A DNA stretch of 64,000 bases, taken from the NCBI GenBank assembly GCA_020465985.1, contig JAANYP010007618.1, positions 31,465 through 95,464 of the forward strand. The letters are read 5' to 3'. Source of the stretch: Centrapalus pauciflorus. Taxonomy: Eukaryota; Streptophyta; Magnoliopsida; Asterales; Asteraceae. This document shows, in pieces, positions 35,986 to 46,909 of this stretch (the stretch's first letter is position 1; each line of letters begins with the position of its first letter). Both the position numbers and the translations under genes were made by a program. The notes under the pieces were generated by a model, which saw only the letters and a list, made by a program, of their open reading frames with translations, was not told the DNA's origin and searched no databases.

Positions 35986-37813
35986 CAAACATAATATTAG
36001 GTCTCGAAGATGTTAGATACATAAGAGATCCTATAAGAGATGTATAGATGAATGTCCACATCTATTCCATCTTTGTCTGTATGGAGCTGCTTGTGAGGAT
36101 CCATAGGAGTACTTGCAACTTTGGTATCTTGGTACCCAAACTTTTCCAGTATGTCTTTAACATACTTTGATTGACTTATGAAGAGACCTGAGGGCTTCTG
36201 CTTGACCTGCAATCCTAGAAAGAAGGTGAGTTCTCCCATTGAACTCATTTGAAACTTTTTGTGCATTAAAGCCTCAAACTCTTTGCACAGGCTGTCATCG
36301 GTTGACCCAAAGATGATATCATCAACATATATCTGTACAAGCAAAATCTCAGATTTGATGGACTTTGTGAATAGTGTTTTGTCCAGAGTACCTCTCTTGA
36401 ACCCATTCTGTAGAAGGTAGGATGACAAAGTGTCATACCATGCTCTAGGAGCTTGGTGGGGTCCATAGAGAGCCTTGTCTAGTTTGTAGACTCAGTTTGG
36501 ATACTTGTAGTCCTCAAAACTAGGAGGCTGACACACATAGACCTCCTCTTCAATTGTGCCATACAGAAAGGCAGACTTCACATCCATTTGATACACTTTA
36601 AAACCTTTGAAGCTTGCATAAGCTAAAAACAGTCTGATGGCTTCAATTCTTGCCACTGGAGCAAATACATCATCATAATCTATGCCTTCCTCTTGAGTGT
36701 ACCCTTGTGCTACTAGTCTTGCTTTGTTCTTGATGACTATCCCTCTCTCATCCTTCTTGTTTCTGAACACCCATCTTGTACCAATGGGTCTCTTTCCTTT
36801 AGGAAGATCAACAAGTGTCCATACATTCTGAATCTTGAATTGTAGTAGCTCTTCCTGCATTGCCTCAATCCAGGATGAATCTTTCAAAGCCTCTGATGCC
36901 TTTTTAGGTTCTAGCTGAGACATGAAACAGGCATGTTCAAATGCAGCTAGACTAAATTCAGGAACTGCTGGTTCAACAGCAGCAGTCTCCTTGTGAACCA
37001 TTGTCCTTGTTTGCACAGGTGTATGTGGATCACCCATTATTTGATTTAGAGGATGATACTTGTGAACCCTGAGTGTAGGCTCTCTATCCGTCTGAAAAGA
37101 GAATCCAAGATTTGTATCATCTCCATCAGGACCAGTTGATGGTTCAGCTTCTGGAACAACTTGACTTGAGTCTGGGACTGTTTCCCTTTGTGTTGGAACT
37201 GTTCTCTCAGGACTTGGGAGTTGCACTTCATTGTCTGGATTTGAATCATATTGAGCATTCAGAACCCCTGGAGGATCACAAGACAGAAGTGGTATAATTG
37301 TATACTCATCCCAATTATTTGAATCTGCAGCTGTTTGAAACTTTGTGCCAGCAGCTTGATTATTTGTGCTACCAGCATGAGAATTTGCATTGACAGCTTC
37401 AATCCTGTGTTCATCAGCTTCTGCAGTATACTCAACAAAGCTCAGAGAATTTGTTAGTGAATCTAAATCAAACAACCAATCAGGACCAGTGCCTTTGACA
37501 TTTGCAGTATTTTCATTGAATTCAACATTGGCACTTTCTTCAATGGTTTTAGACACACTGTTATATACTCTATAGGCTTTGCTTTGATTTGAGTATCCTA
37601 CAAAGAAACCTTCTTCAGCCTTACTTTCAAACTTCCCTAAGTGAGTCTTAGTGTGAAGAATGGTACATGGACAGCCAAAAGACTTGAAAAAGGCTATTAA
37701 GGGTAGTCTATTATGAAATAACTCATAAGGAGTTTTCCCTTGTGATTGAACAACCTGAACACTGTTTAGAACATAACAGACTGTATTAACTGCTTCTGCC
37801 CAAAAGGTCATTG
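35985..37813 (-). pseudogene. C2 integrase C-terminal part and reverse transcriptase
   Basis: Resumes with TFWAEAVNTVCYVLN and the conserved KTPYELFHN and FGCPC blocks, then a Ser/Thr/Gln-rich linker. RT follows: TRWVFRNKKDERG, YDDVFAPVARIEAIR, QMDVKSAFLYG and catalytic YVDDIIFGS (about 36310). An in-frame TGA at 36490-36492 replaces Phe before VYKLDKALYG. A frameshift near 36045 precedes the last recognisable RT-connection block (GSLMYLTSSRP, about 36030-36000). RNase H is missing: the sequence jumps into the 3' ORF near 35990. Confidence 0.9.
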
Positions 37814-39925
37814 TGTAACATCCCTATTTTTCAGTTACTTGTAATAGACAATTTAAGACTCAATTATTTGTATTAATGAAATATTATGTCAATTTAAGTT
37901 ATTTTGATCATTATATCAGTTAAATGAGAAAATACAAAGTTGAGGGGTATATTGTGCAAATGAGTCAAAATAAAGAATAAAAGAAAGGAAACTCTTCATT
38001 TCTTCATTCTCACTCTCTCACTACACTCTCTCTACCGGTTTCTCTCTCTCTCTCTCTACTCTCTCTTCCTCTCGGCTCCATCCAAGAACACACACAAGAA
38101 TCAACAATTTCAAGTGTTCAAAAGTTGGATTCAGATAGCAAATAAGGAATTATAAGCATTACAACAAACGATTTGAGGTAAGAATCACTCCTATTTACGA
38201 ATTTATGAGATTTTGGGTTCGGTTTTGGTAAGAACCGAATCAAAGGATTTTGGTTCAGATTGTTAATGCATGTTAGAATTTGTTATTGATATGTTAAAAT
38301 CGGGTGTTTATAATGTAGTGTACCAATTTTCAGATTCAGATTCAAAGTCTAAGTATGAATTTGGAATTAAGTGTGTGTTTTAGTGTGTGTGTTCATCGAG
38401 ACTCATAAGAAAAATGGACATAAATGGGTTATTTTGGTACAATATGACATGTTATAAGTTGTTATAGTGTATATAAGTTCACATTTGCAATATTAGACTC
38501 AGAAACATGCAAAAATGACCCAAACATAAAATCTGGAAAATCTGGAAAAATATGCTAAGTATGAATTCGGATGATGATCCATCCGAATTCGGATCATCAC
38601 CCTAGTTCGGACTCAACCTCAATTCGGACCATACTCAATTCAGACTTACAATGATTTCGGACCTTGCCCTATTTCGGTCCTATCCCAATTCGGACACCGT
38701 CCCAATCCGGATCAATAGTGAGTTCGGACCAATTGTATTTCGGACCATAGGAACTTCGGACTATACTTAATACGGACCAACCACAATTTCGGATGCTATC
38801 CCAATTTCGGATCATACTCAATTTCGGACCACTAGCTAATTTCGGATACTTACCCAATTCGGATCCCCATACCCATTTCGGATCCATGTACATTTCGGAC
38901 ATGTCCCAATTCGGACCCCAACACCCATTTCGGACACATAGTGATTCGGACCATCCGAATTCGGATGTGGTCCGAAATCAGAACCCAATTACATTTAATT
39001 TTCAGAATACAATTTTTAAGCAATTACTGACACAAATTCACTATTACACCTACTTTACAGATCATTGTGGTGTTATCAAAACACACATTGATTCAGGATC
39101 AAGTCACAAAACCAATCACTGTGAGTAACAGATTGTCATTCTAACATTTATTGTTTTTGCATTCATGTTTATATATTCAATGGCATGTTCACATTGTTCA
39201 TATACATCATTTGACACTCATGAATGATTTGTTGTTATGATGCACACTCGTACTTGACATGTAACACACATGTAGCCAACGTTCATTTGAAAGTGCATTT
39301 ATTCACATCATGCTTGCACTGCATGATCATTACTTCACAATCTGATGCGACCTGGACTGGGGCTGACAGCAGGCCACTGTCGGGGACTGATCATCCCACT
39401 CGTTATCCCGTCAAGTTCGGCACATCCCCGATCAGCATTTGAACTGCCAACCCATGCTTGCACTGCATGGTTTACACATACATTGAGGCTTACACTGTCG
39501 ATATTCACATACATGGGGCTTACACTGCCCATGGTTAAGCATTGTTTGTAAAGAAATATTTGTTGTATGCATAATCTGTTATCTCACTAAGCATTTAGCT
39601 TACTGTTGACTCACATTGTTTACAGGAAAAGGCAAGAGTGTAGCTTGACCATCTACTTAAGCATATCAAATCAATATCCCGGAGACCTTAGTAGCTATTG
39701 GTACTTGAATGTAATAGCTTTGGGCTGGGATTTCTACTTCTAAAACAATTATGTTGATGTAATAGTTAGACTCTTATCACTGTAGACATGTATTCTATTG
39801 CTTTAGTGTGGATTTGCTTAATTCTAATTTAAGTATTCAATTTCAATTTTCATGATTACTCATTGGGTTGTTTGTCGATCCTGGTGATTGCTACAATTAT
39901 TTCATTAATTAACAAGGACGTCACA
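37814..39925 (+). repeat. G1 5' LTR
   Basis: TGTAACATCCCTATTTTTC ... AAGGACGTCACA. Contains a CT-repeat stretch (about 37999-38075), a strong donor-like TTTGAG|GTAAGAATC (38177/38178), the TTCGGA array (38568-38980), and an acceptor-like TTGTTTACAG (39616-39625). ORFs in it on both strands are repeat-derived and are duplicated in the other LTR. Confidence 0.97.
38568..38980 (+). repeat. TTCGGA array, about 17-bp period, in the G1 LTR (second copy 45552-45964)
   Basis: I count about 20 exact TTCGGA words plus four one-base variants in roughly 410 bp. Start-to-start spacing is almost always 16-18 bp (range 15-19). A weak consensus TTCGGAYnnnnnCCCAAT can be seen, but the bases between cores vary far more than the core. 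It lies between the donor-like and acceptor-like sites of the LTR. Each core has one CpG. Confidence 0.9.
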
Positions 39926-39927
39926 GT

Positions 39928-39940
39928 TAGGTATCAGAGC
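39928..39940 (+). promoter_or_regulatory. G1 primer-binding site
   Basis: TAGGTATCAGAGC begins two bases after the LTR. It matches the initiator-Met-tRNA complement GGTATCAGAGC, with one mismatch at its first bases (TA for TG). Confidence 0.88.
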
Positions 39941-39943
39941 ATT

Positions 39944-39985
39944 AGTTTGAGGTTTCAAGTGTCCGCGAGGACTTGGTCTCAAACT
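39944..39985 (+). ncRNA. Nested hairpin with GNRA loop downstream of the G1 PBS
   Basis: Outer stem AGTTTGAG (39944-39951) with CTCAAACT (39978-39985), identical to G2. The inner helix GTCC (39961-39964) with GGAC (39969-39972) closes loop GCGA, again GNRA, extended by CAA/TTG across a two-base bulge. The inner stem differs in sequence from the G2 inner stem but keeps pairing, which suggests compensatory change. Confidence 0.6.
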
Positions 39986-40130
39986 TAGGTTATGATATTA
40001 GAATGGACTCCTAGGAAATGATCCGAACTAAGATAGGATTGACATGCACACGGGGACAATTAAAGGGTAACTGTAAACACTTAGGACTTACAAATAAATG
40101 TTCTAAATATAAGTTGTTATATTTCAGAAC

Positions 40131-42530
40131 ATGTCAGGAGACGATATGACTCCTCAACAGATGTTCCAGATGATGCAAGCTCTCATGGAACAGAATAATG
40201 AACTACAATCCTAAAGAATGGCTGAGAAGACTCAGTCATTTGCTGATCAGTTAAGGGCCAGAGATGACGCCGAAACAAAGCGTAAGGCCGATAAACGAAA
40301 GAACAAGGAACAACAACAGGACGATCAAGAGGAAAGACAAGACACTGGGTCTTCTAACCGATCAAGGGGCTGTAGGTTTAAGGACTTCAAAAGTAACGGG
40401 GCTGTTACTTTTGATGGAACCGGAGATGCTGTGACTGCATTGGAATGGATCACCACCACAGAAAGAACTTTCAGAATCAGCGACTGCGCTGATAAAGACA
40501 TGGTCCGCTTTGCAACCGCTATGTTTGCAAGGGACGCTGTTATGTGGTGGGACGCAATGACACATGTGTTGACGATGGAGGTAGTGTCACACATGTCATG
40601 GAGCGAGTTTAAGGAAGTGTTTTCTCAACAGTACTGTCCAGTCGACGAGAAGCGACGTCTCGAGGCAAAGTTCCTGAATCTGACTCAAGGAACGAAAACG
40701 GTTACACAATATGCCGTTGAGTTCACTCGATTGAGTCTGTTCGCACCCCATCAAGTAGACACAGAAGAGAGGAAGATAGCCCGGTTTGAGGCCGGACTAG
40801 ACTATGAGATACGCCGAACCATGAGTGGGGTTCGGTATACAACGTTTGCTGGATTACTCGAGGCTGCTCGGAATGTGGAGCAGATTGTCCTGTTATCCGG
40901 ATATGTCATAGGTTCAGCCGCCGCACCACCGACTCAACCGTCGCCACCAAAAAGGCAGCGGGAGTCTGGATCCTCCCGATTCTCTCCTCAATCCCATCAA
41001 CAGTCATCATCACCCAAGAAGGGAAGAGCCTTTTCGGCCAGTTCAGAAATGAGAGACGGTAGACGATGCAGAAAAGCGCACTCTGGGGAGTGCAAGACTC
41101 GGGACATGTATTGTTTCTGCTGTGGGCAGAAAGGCCATCACTGGGAGCATTGTCCACGAAAAGATGATGCATGCTACAACTGCCACAGACTTGGCCATTT
41201 CTCAAGGGACTGCCCGAAACCCCCACGAGATCAGAATGCACCACAATCAACAGCAAGATCTTCTGTAGCTTCCACGGCTCGCAGAGATCAATCTCAAAGG
41301 GCTCCAACAAGGGCATTCCAAATCACAGCTGAAGAAGCAAAGGATGACCCGGAGGTGGTCACTGGTACGTTCTATGTTAACTCAATTCCTGCACGTATAC
41401 TATTTGACTCTGGAGCAAATCGTTCGTTTGTCTCCACTACATTTGCTCGTCAATTCAATATGCCTACTTCGAAATTACAATTTGTACTTGATATAGAGAC
41501 TGCTAGCAACATGTTAGTTAAAGCAGACAAGGTATATAGGAATTGCACTTTACTTGTAGAAGATGTAGTGTTCAACATAGATCTAATTCCCATGGAGTTC
41601 GGGGAATTCGATATCATAGTAGGTATGGACTGGTTAGTTCACAATGAGGCCCAAATCGTTTGCAAGAAAAGAATGATAAAGATCACCACCCCCGAGGGCC
41701 GAGACATATGCATTTATGGTGATAGACACAAAGGCGACTTATGCCTTATTTCAATTGCAAAAGCCCGAAAGCACGTTGCCAAGGGTTGTTCAGCTTACTT
41801 AGCCTACGCTGTCGATGCAAAGGCTGAAGTTCAATCTCCTTCCACCGTTCCCGTTGTTTCAGAATTTCCAGATGTCTTTCCAGAAGATATCTCGGGATTG
41901 CCACCTGATCGTCAAGTGGAATTCCGCATTGACCTCATTCCCGGAGCTGCTCCAATAGCAAAGGCTCCCTATCGCTTAGCTCCTGCGGAAATGATGAAGT
42001 AGTTACAGGAGCTACTTGACAAAGGTTTTATCCGCCCAAGTTCTTCTCCATGGGGCGCTCCTGTTCTGTTTGTCAAGAAGAAAGATGGCACACTGCGAAT
42101 GTGCATCGACTATCGAGAACTCAATAAAGTCACAATCAAGAACAAGTATCTGTTGCCCCGGATTGATGATCTCTTCGACCAGTTACAAGGTGCAAGCTAC
42201 TTCTCGAAGATTGATCTTCGTTCGGATTATCATCAACTCAAAGTACATCCAAACGATATTCCTAAGACGGCTTTCAGAACTCGTTACGGACACTACGAGT
42301 TTTTGGTGATGCCGTTTGGTCTCACAAATGCGCCGGCTGCTTTCATGGATCTCATGAACAGAGTCTGCCGGCCAATGCTCGACAAATCCGTCATCGTGTT
42401 CATCGATGACATTCTCATATATTCAAAGACCGAAGAGGATCATGCTGCACATCTGAGAGAATTGCTAGAGTTGCTACGCAAAGAGCGACTTTATGCCAAA
42501 TTCTCTAAGTGTGAATTCTGGTTGAGGCAG
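40131..42530 (+). pseudogene. G1 gag, protease and RT (first exon)
   Basis: ATG 40131 (MSGDDMTPQQMFQMM) is followed by an in-frame TAA at 40212-40214. Reading continues from 40218. The gag domain includes WWDAMTHVLT and FSQQYCPVDEKRRLEAKFL. Zinc knuckles are CFCCGQKGHHWEHC and CYNCHRLGHFSRDC (about 41111-41213). Protease has LFDSGANRSFVS (about 41400). RT starts with QVEFRIDLIPGAAPI; TAG at 42000-42002 replaces a Gln. Then come FVKKKDGTLRMCIDYREL, DLRSDYHQL (Gly to Asp compared with G2) and catalytic VFIDDILIYS (about 42397). The exon ends at LRQ before GTACGT (42531). Two stop codons mean no full polyprotein from this copy. Confidence 0.92.
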
Positions 42531-42620
42531 GTACGTCTCAACGTTTGAAACAATTTCATGATCCTTATACTCAATCATAAATTATTTAATTAACTTGTAC
42601 CTCTTAAACAATTAATTCAG
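42531..42620 (+). other. Spliceosomal-type intron inside G1 RT
   Basis: 90 nt, GGCAG|GTACGT ... TTAATTCAG|ATCC, about 70% A+T against the GC-richer flanks. It separates the codons for LRQ and IQFLGH. Translation through it meets TGA at 42546-42548. Removing it joins a standard RT thumb sequence in frame. G2 has a remnant at the same point. Such introns are unusual for Gypsy elements outside the Tat/Ogre group, as far as I know. Confidence 0.85.
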
Positions 42621-44390
42621 ATCCAATTCTTGGGGCACGTGATATCTGGTGCTGGGATTGCTATTGATCCTGCAAAGATCGAAGCTATCCAGAACTGGGA
42701 ATCACCCCGCAACGCCTCAGAGATTCGGAGTTTTCTGGGATTGGCTGGTTACTACCGCCGATTCATCAAAGACTTCTCAAAGATCGCCGTTCCGCTAACA
42801 AAGCTTACTCGCAAGAACGCGACCTTCTTTTGGGGAGAAGAACAGCAAATGGCATTTGACAACTTGAAGAATCTGCTAAGTGAAGCACCAGTGTTAGCCC
42901 TGCCTGAAGGGAACGAAGACTTCGTAGTCTACACAGATGCATCAGGCATGGGTTTGGGTGCGGTACTAATGCAAAGAGGAAACGTCATAGCTTATGCTTC
43001 TAGACAACTCAAACCACATGAGAAAGACTACTCTACTCATGATCTAGAGCTAACTGCCGTGACTTTCGCTCTCAAGTTATGGAGACACTATTTGTACGAA
43101 ACCAAGTGTCAGCTCTACACTGATCACAAGAGTTTAAAGTATATATTCAGTCAGAAGGACTTGAATATGAGGCAAAGAAGGTCAATGGAGCTGATAAAAG
43201 ATTACGACTGTGAGATTCTCTATCATCCAGGGAAGGCCAACGTAGTGGCCGATGCTCTAAGTCGAAAAGCATACTGCAAGGCATATTGCTACGCCTTGAC
43301 TTCTACAATTTTGACCTCAACTATTATAGATGGTGTTAGGGCTGCTCAGTTACAGGCCCTAAAAGAAGAGAATGTTAAAGACGAAGGTATCAGAATTCAG
43401 TTGCCGTTAATGCAAGACGATGGAACTGGACTGAAAGGAGTTTACGGCAGAATTTGGGTTCCTAAGTTCGGGAACATGCGCGAAGTAATTCTTGCAGAAG
43501 CTCATCAATCTAAATTCTCAATTCATCCTGGCAGCACAAAAATGTACAACGACCTGAAGGCCGACTTCTGGTGGCCAGGATTGAAAAGAGATGTCGGTCA
43601 GTATGTTGAAAGGTGCAGAACATGTCGTCTAGTCAAAGCAGAACATCAACAGCCCTATGGTAGTATGCAACCTCTTCCTATCCCGGAATGGAAGTGGGAT
43701 CATATTACTATGGACTTTATAACGAAGCTGCCCAAGACGCGTCGTCAACATGATGCCATTTGGGTCATTGTTGATCGATTAACAAAGTCTGCTCACTTCA
43801 TTCCCATCCGAGAAACCTATTCACTGGACCGTCTCGCCCAGATCTACGTTAACGAAATCGTCATTAGGCATGGTGTGCCTAAGTCTATTGTCTCTGACCG
43901 AGATAGTAGATTCACTTCCAACTTCTGGGCTGCTTTACAAAACGGTCTTGGTACTCGTATCGCAATGAGTACTGCCTATAGACCCCAATCTGATGGTCAA
44001 AGTGAGAGAACAATTTTAACTCTCGAAGACATGCTCAGAGCCTGTGTCATGGATTTGGGTGGTAACTGGGACGATCACCTCCCATTGGTTGAATTCTCCT
44101 ACAACAATAGTTACCATTCCACTATCAAGATGGCACCGTTCGAGTCTCTATATGGCAGAAAATGTAGGACTCCAACCTGTTGGAGGGAAACAGGAGAAAC
44201 TCCTATCGCCGGACCAGCGTTGTTGCAAGAAACAAACGAAAAGATCCAACTCATTCGACAGTACATGAAAACGGCACAAGATCGGCAAAAGAATTACCAC
44301 GATCGCCGTCATAAAGCGATAGAGTTTCAAAAGGACGATTGGGTATACTTAAAAGTTTTCTCCGATGAAAGGTGTCACGAGATTTGTTAA
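42621..44390 (+). pseudogene. G1 RT end, RNase H and integrase (second exon)
   Basis: IQFLGHVISGAG and LAGYYRRFIKDFSK complete RT. RNase H has VYTDASGMGLG (about 42924), HDLELTAVTFAL and LYTDHKSLK. Integrase has the HHCC zinc region (HQSKFSIHPG ... CRTC, about 43502-43627) and the DDE core MDFITKLP, SDRDSRF and PQSDGQSERT (Glu present). A one-base insertion in the T run near 44355 shifts the frame, giving a stop at 44388-44390. The protein continues in the next frame. Confidence 0.93.
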
Positions 44391-44760
44391 GCGAGGGAAA
44401 CTATCACCTCGGTTCATAGGACCATTCAAGATACTAGAAAGAGTTGGGAATCAGTCCTATCACTTGGACTTGCCGGAAGAGTTATCAGGAGTTCACCCGG
44501 TCTTCCACGTAGGATACTTAAGAAAGAGTCTGGTGCCCGAAAGGGAACCATGGACTGATCACTCGGACATTAAGATTGACGAACGGCTAAGGTTCGTTGA
44601 TGAACCGGAGTCTATACTGGAAACAAAAGTCAAGAAACTCCGCAACAAAGAAATCAGGATGGTGCTGGTCAAGTGGAAGCATCATCGGGGAGCTAATCAC
44701 ACTTGGGAATCGGAAGAAGACATGAAAACTAAGTACCCAAGTTTGTTTAGCACAGCATGA
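44362..44760 (+). pseudogene. G1 integrase C-terminus with chromodomain-like tail
   Basis: After the frameshift: KGVTRFVKRGKLSPRFIGPF (the GPY/F-type module), YHLDLPEELSGVHPVFHVG, then VLVKWKHHRGANHTWE and SEEDMKTKYPSLF up to TGA at 44758-44760. The last part resembles the chromodomain of Tekay/Del chromoviruses, thought to guide integration to particular chromatin. The aromatic cage is only partly visible, so it may be a reduced form. Confidence 0.85.
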
Positions 44761-44797
44761 CTTCGCGGACGAAGTATAGGCGTGGTGGAACCCATGC
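44761..44797 (+). promoter_or_regulatory. Region of the G1 polypurine tract
   Basis: 37 bp between the pol stop and the 3' LTR, containing GGTGGAAC and GACGAAG. There is no long uninterrupted purine run; AGGCGTGGTGGAA is the best candidate. Confidence 0.4.
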
Positions 44798-46909
44798 TGT
44801 AACATCCCTATTTTTCAATTACTTGTAATAGACAATTTAAGACTCAATTATTTGTATTAATGAAATATTATGTCAATTTAAGTTATTTTGATCATTATAT
44901 CAGTTAAATGAGAAAATACAAAGTTGAGGGGTATATTGTGCAAATGAGTCAAAATAAAGAATAAAAGAAAGGAAACTCTTCATTTCTTCATTCTCACTCT
45001 CTCACTACACTCTCTCTCTACCGGTTTCTCTCTCTCTCTCTACTCTCTCTTCCTCTCGGCTCCATCCAAGAACACACACAAGAATCAACAATTTCAAGTG
45101 TTCAAAAGTTGGATTCAGATAGCAAATAAGGAATTATAAGCATTACAACAAACGATTTGAGGTAAGAATCACTCCTACTTACGAATTTATGAGATTTTGG
45201 GTTCGGTTTTGGTAAGAACCGAATCAAAGGATTTTGGTTTAGATTGTTAATGCATGTTAGAATTTGTTATTGATATGTTAAAATCGGGTGTTGATAATGT
45301 AGTGTACCAATTTTCAGATTCAGATTCAAAGTCTAAGTATGAATTTGGAATTAAGTGTGTGTTTTAGTGTGTGTGTTCATCGAGACTCATAAGAAAAATG
45401 GACATAAATGGGTTATTTTGGTACAATATGACATGTTATAAGTTGTTATAGTGTATATAAGTTCACATTTGCAATATTAGACTCAGAAACATGCAAAAAT
45501 GACCCAAACATAAAATCTGGAAAATCTGGAAAAATATGCTAAGTATGAATTCGGATGATGATCCATCCGAATTCGGATCATCACCCTAGTTCGGACTCAA
45601 CCTCAATTCGGACCATACTCAATTCAGACTTACAATGATTTCGGACCTTGCCCTATTTCGGTCCTATCCCAATTCGGACACCGTCCCAATCCGGATCAAT
45701 AGTGAGTTCGGACCAATTGTATTTCGGACCATAGGAACTTCGGACTATACTTAATACGGACCAACCACAATTTCGGATGCTATCCCAATTTCGGATCATA
45801 CTCAATTTCGGACCACTAGCTAATTTCGGATACTTACCCAATTCGGATCCCCATACCCATTTCGGATCCATGTACATTTCGGACATGTCCCAATTCGGAC
45901 CCCAACACCCATTTCGGACACATAGTGATTCGGACCATCCGAATTCGGATGTGGTCCGAAATCAGAACCCAATTACATTTAATTTTCAGAATACAATTTT
46001 TAAGCAATTACTGACACAAATTCACTATTACACCTACTTTACAGATCATTGTGGTGTTATCAAAACACACATTGATTCAGGATCAAGTCACAAAACCAAT
46101 CACTGTGAGTAACAGATTGTCATTCTAACATTTATTGTTTTTGCATTCATGTTTATATATTCAATGGCATGTTCACATTGTTCATATACATCATTTGGCA
46201 CTCATGAATGATTTGTTGTTATGATGCACACTCGTACTTGACATGTAACACACATGTAGCCAGCGTTCATTTGAAAGTGCATCTATTCACATCATGCTTG
46301 CACTGCATGATCATTACTTCACAATCTGATGCGACCTGGACTGGGGCTGACAGCAGGCCACTGTCGGGGACTGATCATCCCACTCGTTATCCCGTCAAGT
46401 TCGGCACATCCCCGATCAGCATTTGAACTGCCAACCCATGCTTGCACTGCATGGTTTACACATACATTGAGGCTTACACTGTCGATATTCACATACATGG
46501 GGCTTACACTGCCCATGGTTAAGCATTGTTTGTAAAGAAATATTTGTTGTATGCATAATCTGTTATCTCACTAAGCATTTAGCTTACTGTTGACTCACAT
46601 TGTTTACAGGCAAAGGCAAGAGTGTAGCTGGACCATCTACTTAAGCATATCAAATCAATATCCCGGAGACCTTAGTAGCTATTGGTACTTGAATGTAATA
46701 GCTTTGGGCTGGGATTTCTACTTCTAAAACAATTATGTTGATGTAATAGTTAGACTCTTATCACTGTAGACATGTATTCTATTGCTTTAGTGTGGATTTG
46801 CTTAATTCTAATTTAAGTATTCAATTTCAATTATCATGATTACTCATTGGGTTGTTAGTCGATCCTGGTGATTGCTACAATTATTTCATTAATTAACAAG
46901 GACGTCACA
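44798..46909 (+). repeat. G1 3' LTR
   Basis: Same length as the 5' LTR. Differences noted by eye include positions equivalent to 37832 (G/A), 38197 (T/C), 38270 (C/T), 38309 (T/G), 39205-39275 (three changes), 39626 (A/C), 39641 (T/G), and two near 39850-39872. The CT repeat is two bases longer on one side of CCGG and two shorter on the other. Confidence 0.97.

Larger units (their letters stand above)
37814..46909 (+). mobile_element. Gypsy element G1 (chromovirus-like, Tekay/Del type), complete
   Basis: Full-length 9,096-bp element inserted in the C2 integrase, with 5-bp duplication CATTG at 37809-37813 and 46910-46914. LTRs of 2,112 bp each (37814-39925, 44798-46909) differ by about a dozen substitutions plus small CT-repeat indels. 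Internal order: PBS, structured leader, gag, protease, RT with an intron, RNase H, integrase, chromodomain-like tail. Lesions: TAA 40212-40214, TAG 42000-42002 and a one-base insertion near 44355. It is the youngest insertion in the window, yet already disabled. Confidence 0.97.

Noticed and set aside
38669..38902. 77-codon ORF duplicated at 45653, and other paired ORFs in 38793-39551 and 45777-46535
   Set aside because: They are identical because they lie in the two LTRs of G1. Composition follows the TTCGGA array and no family is recognised.
38568..38980. CRISPR-like regular array
   Set aside because: The 6-bp core with 10-12-bp spacers in plant DNA is far too short for CRISPR repeats and it is duplicated in both LTRs.
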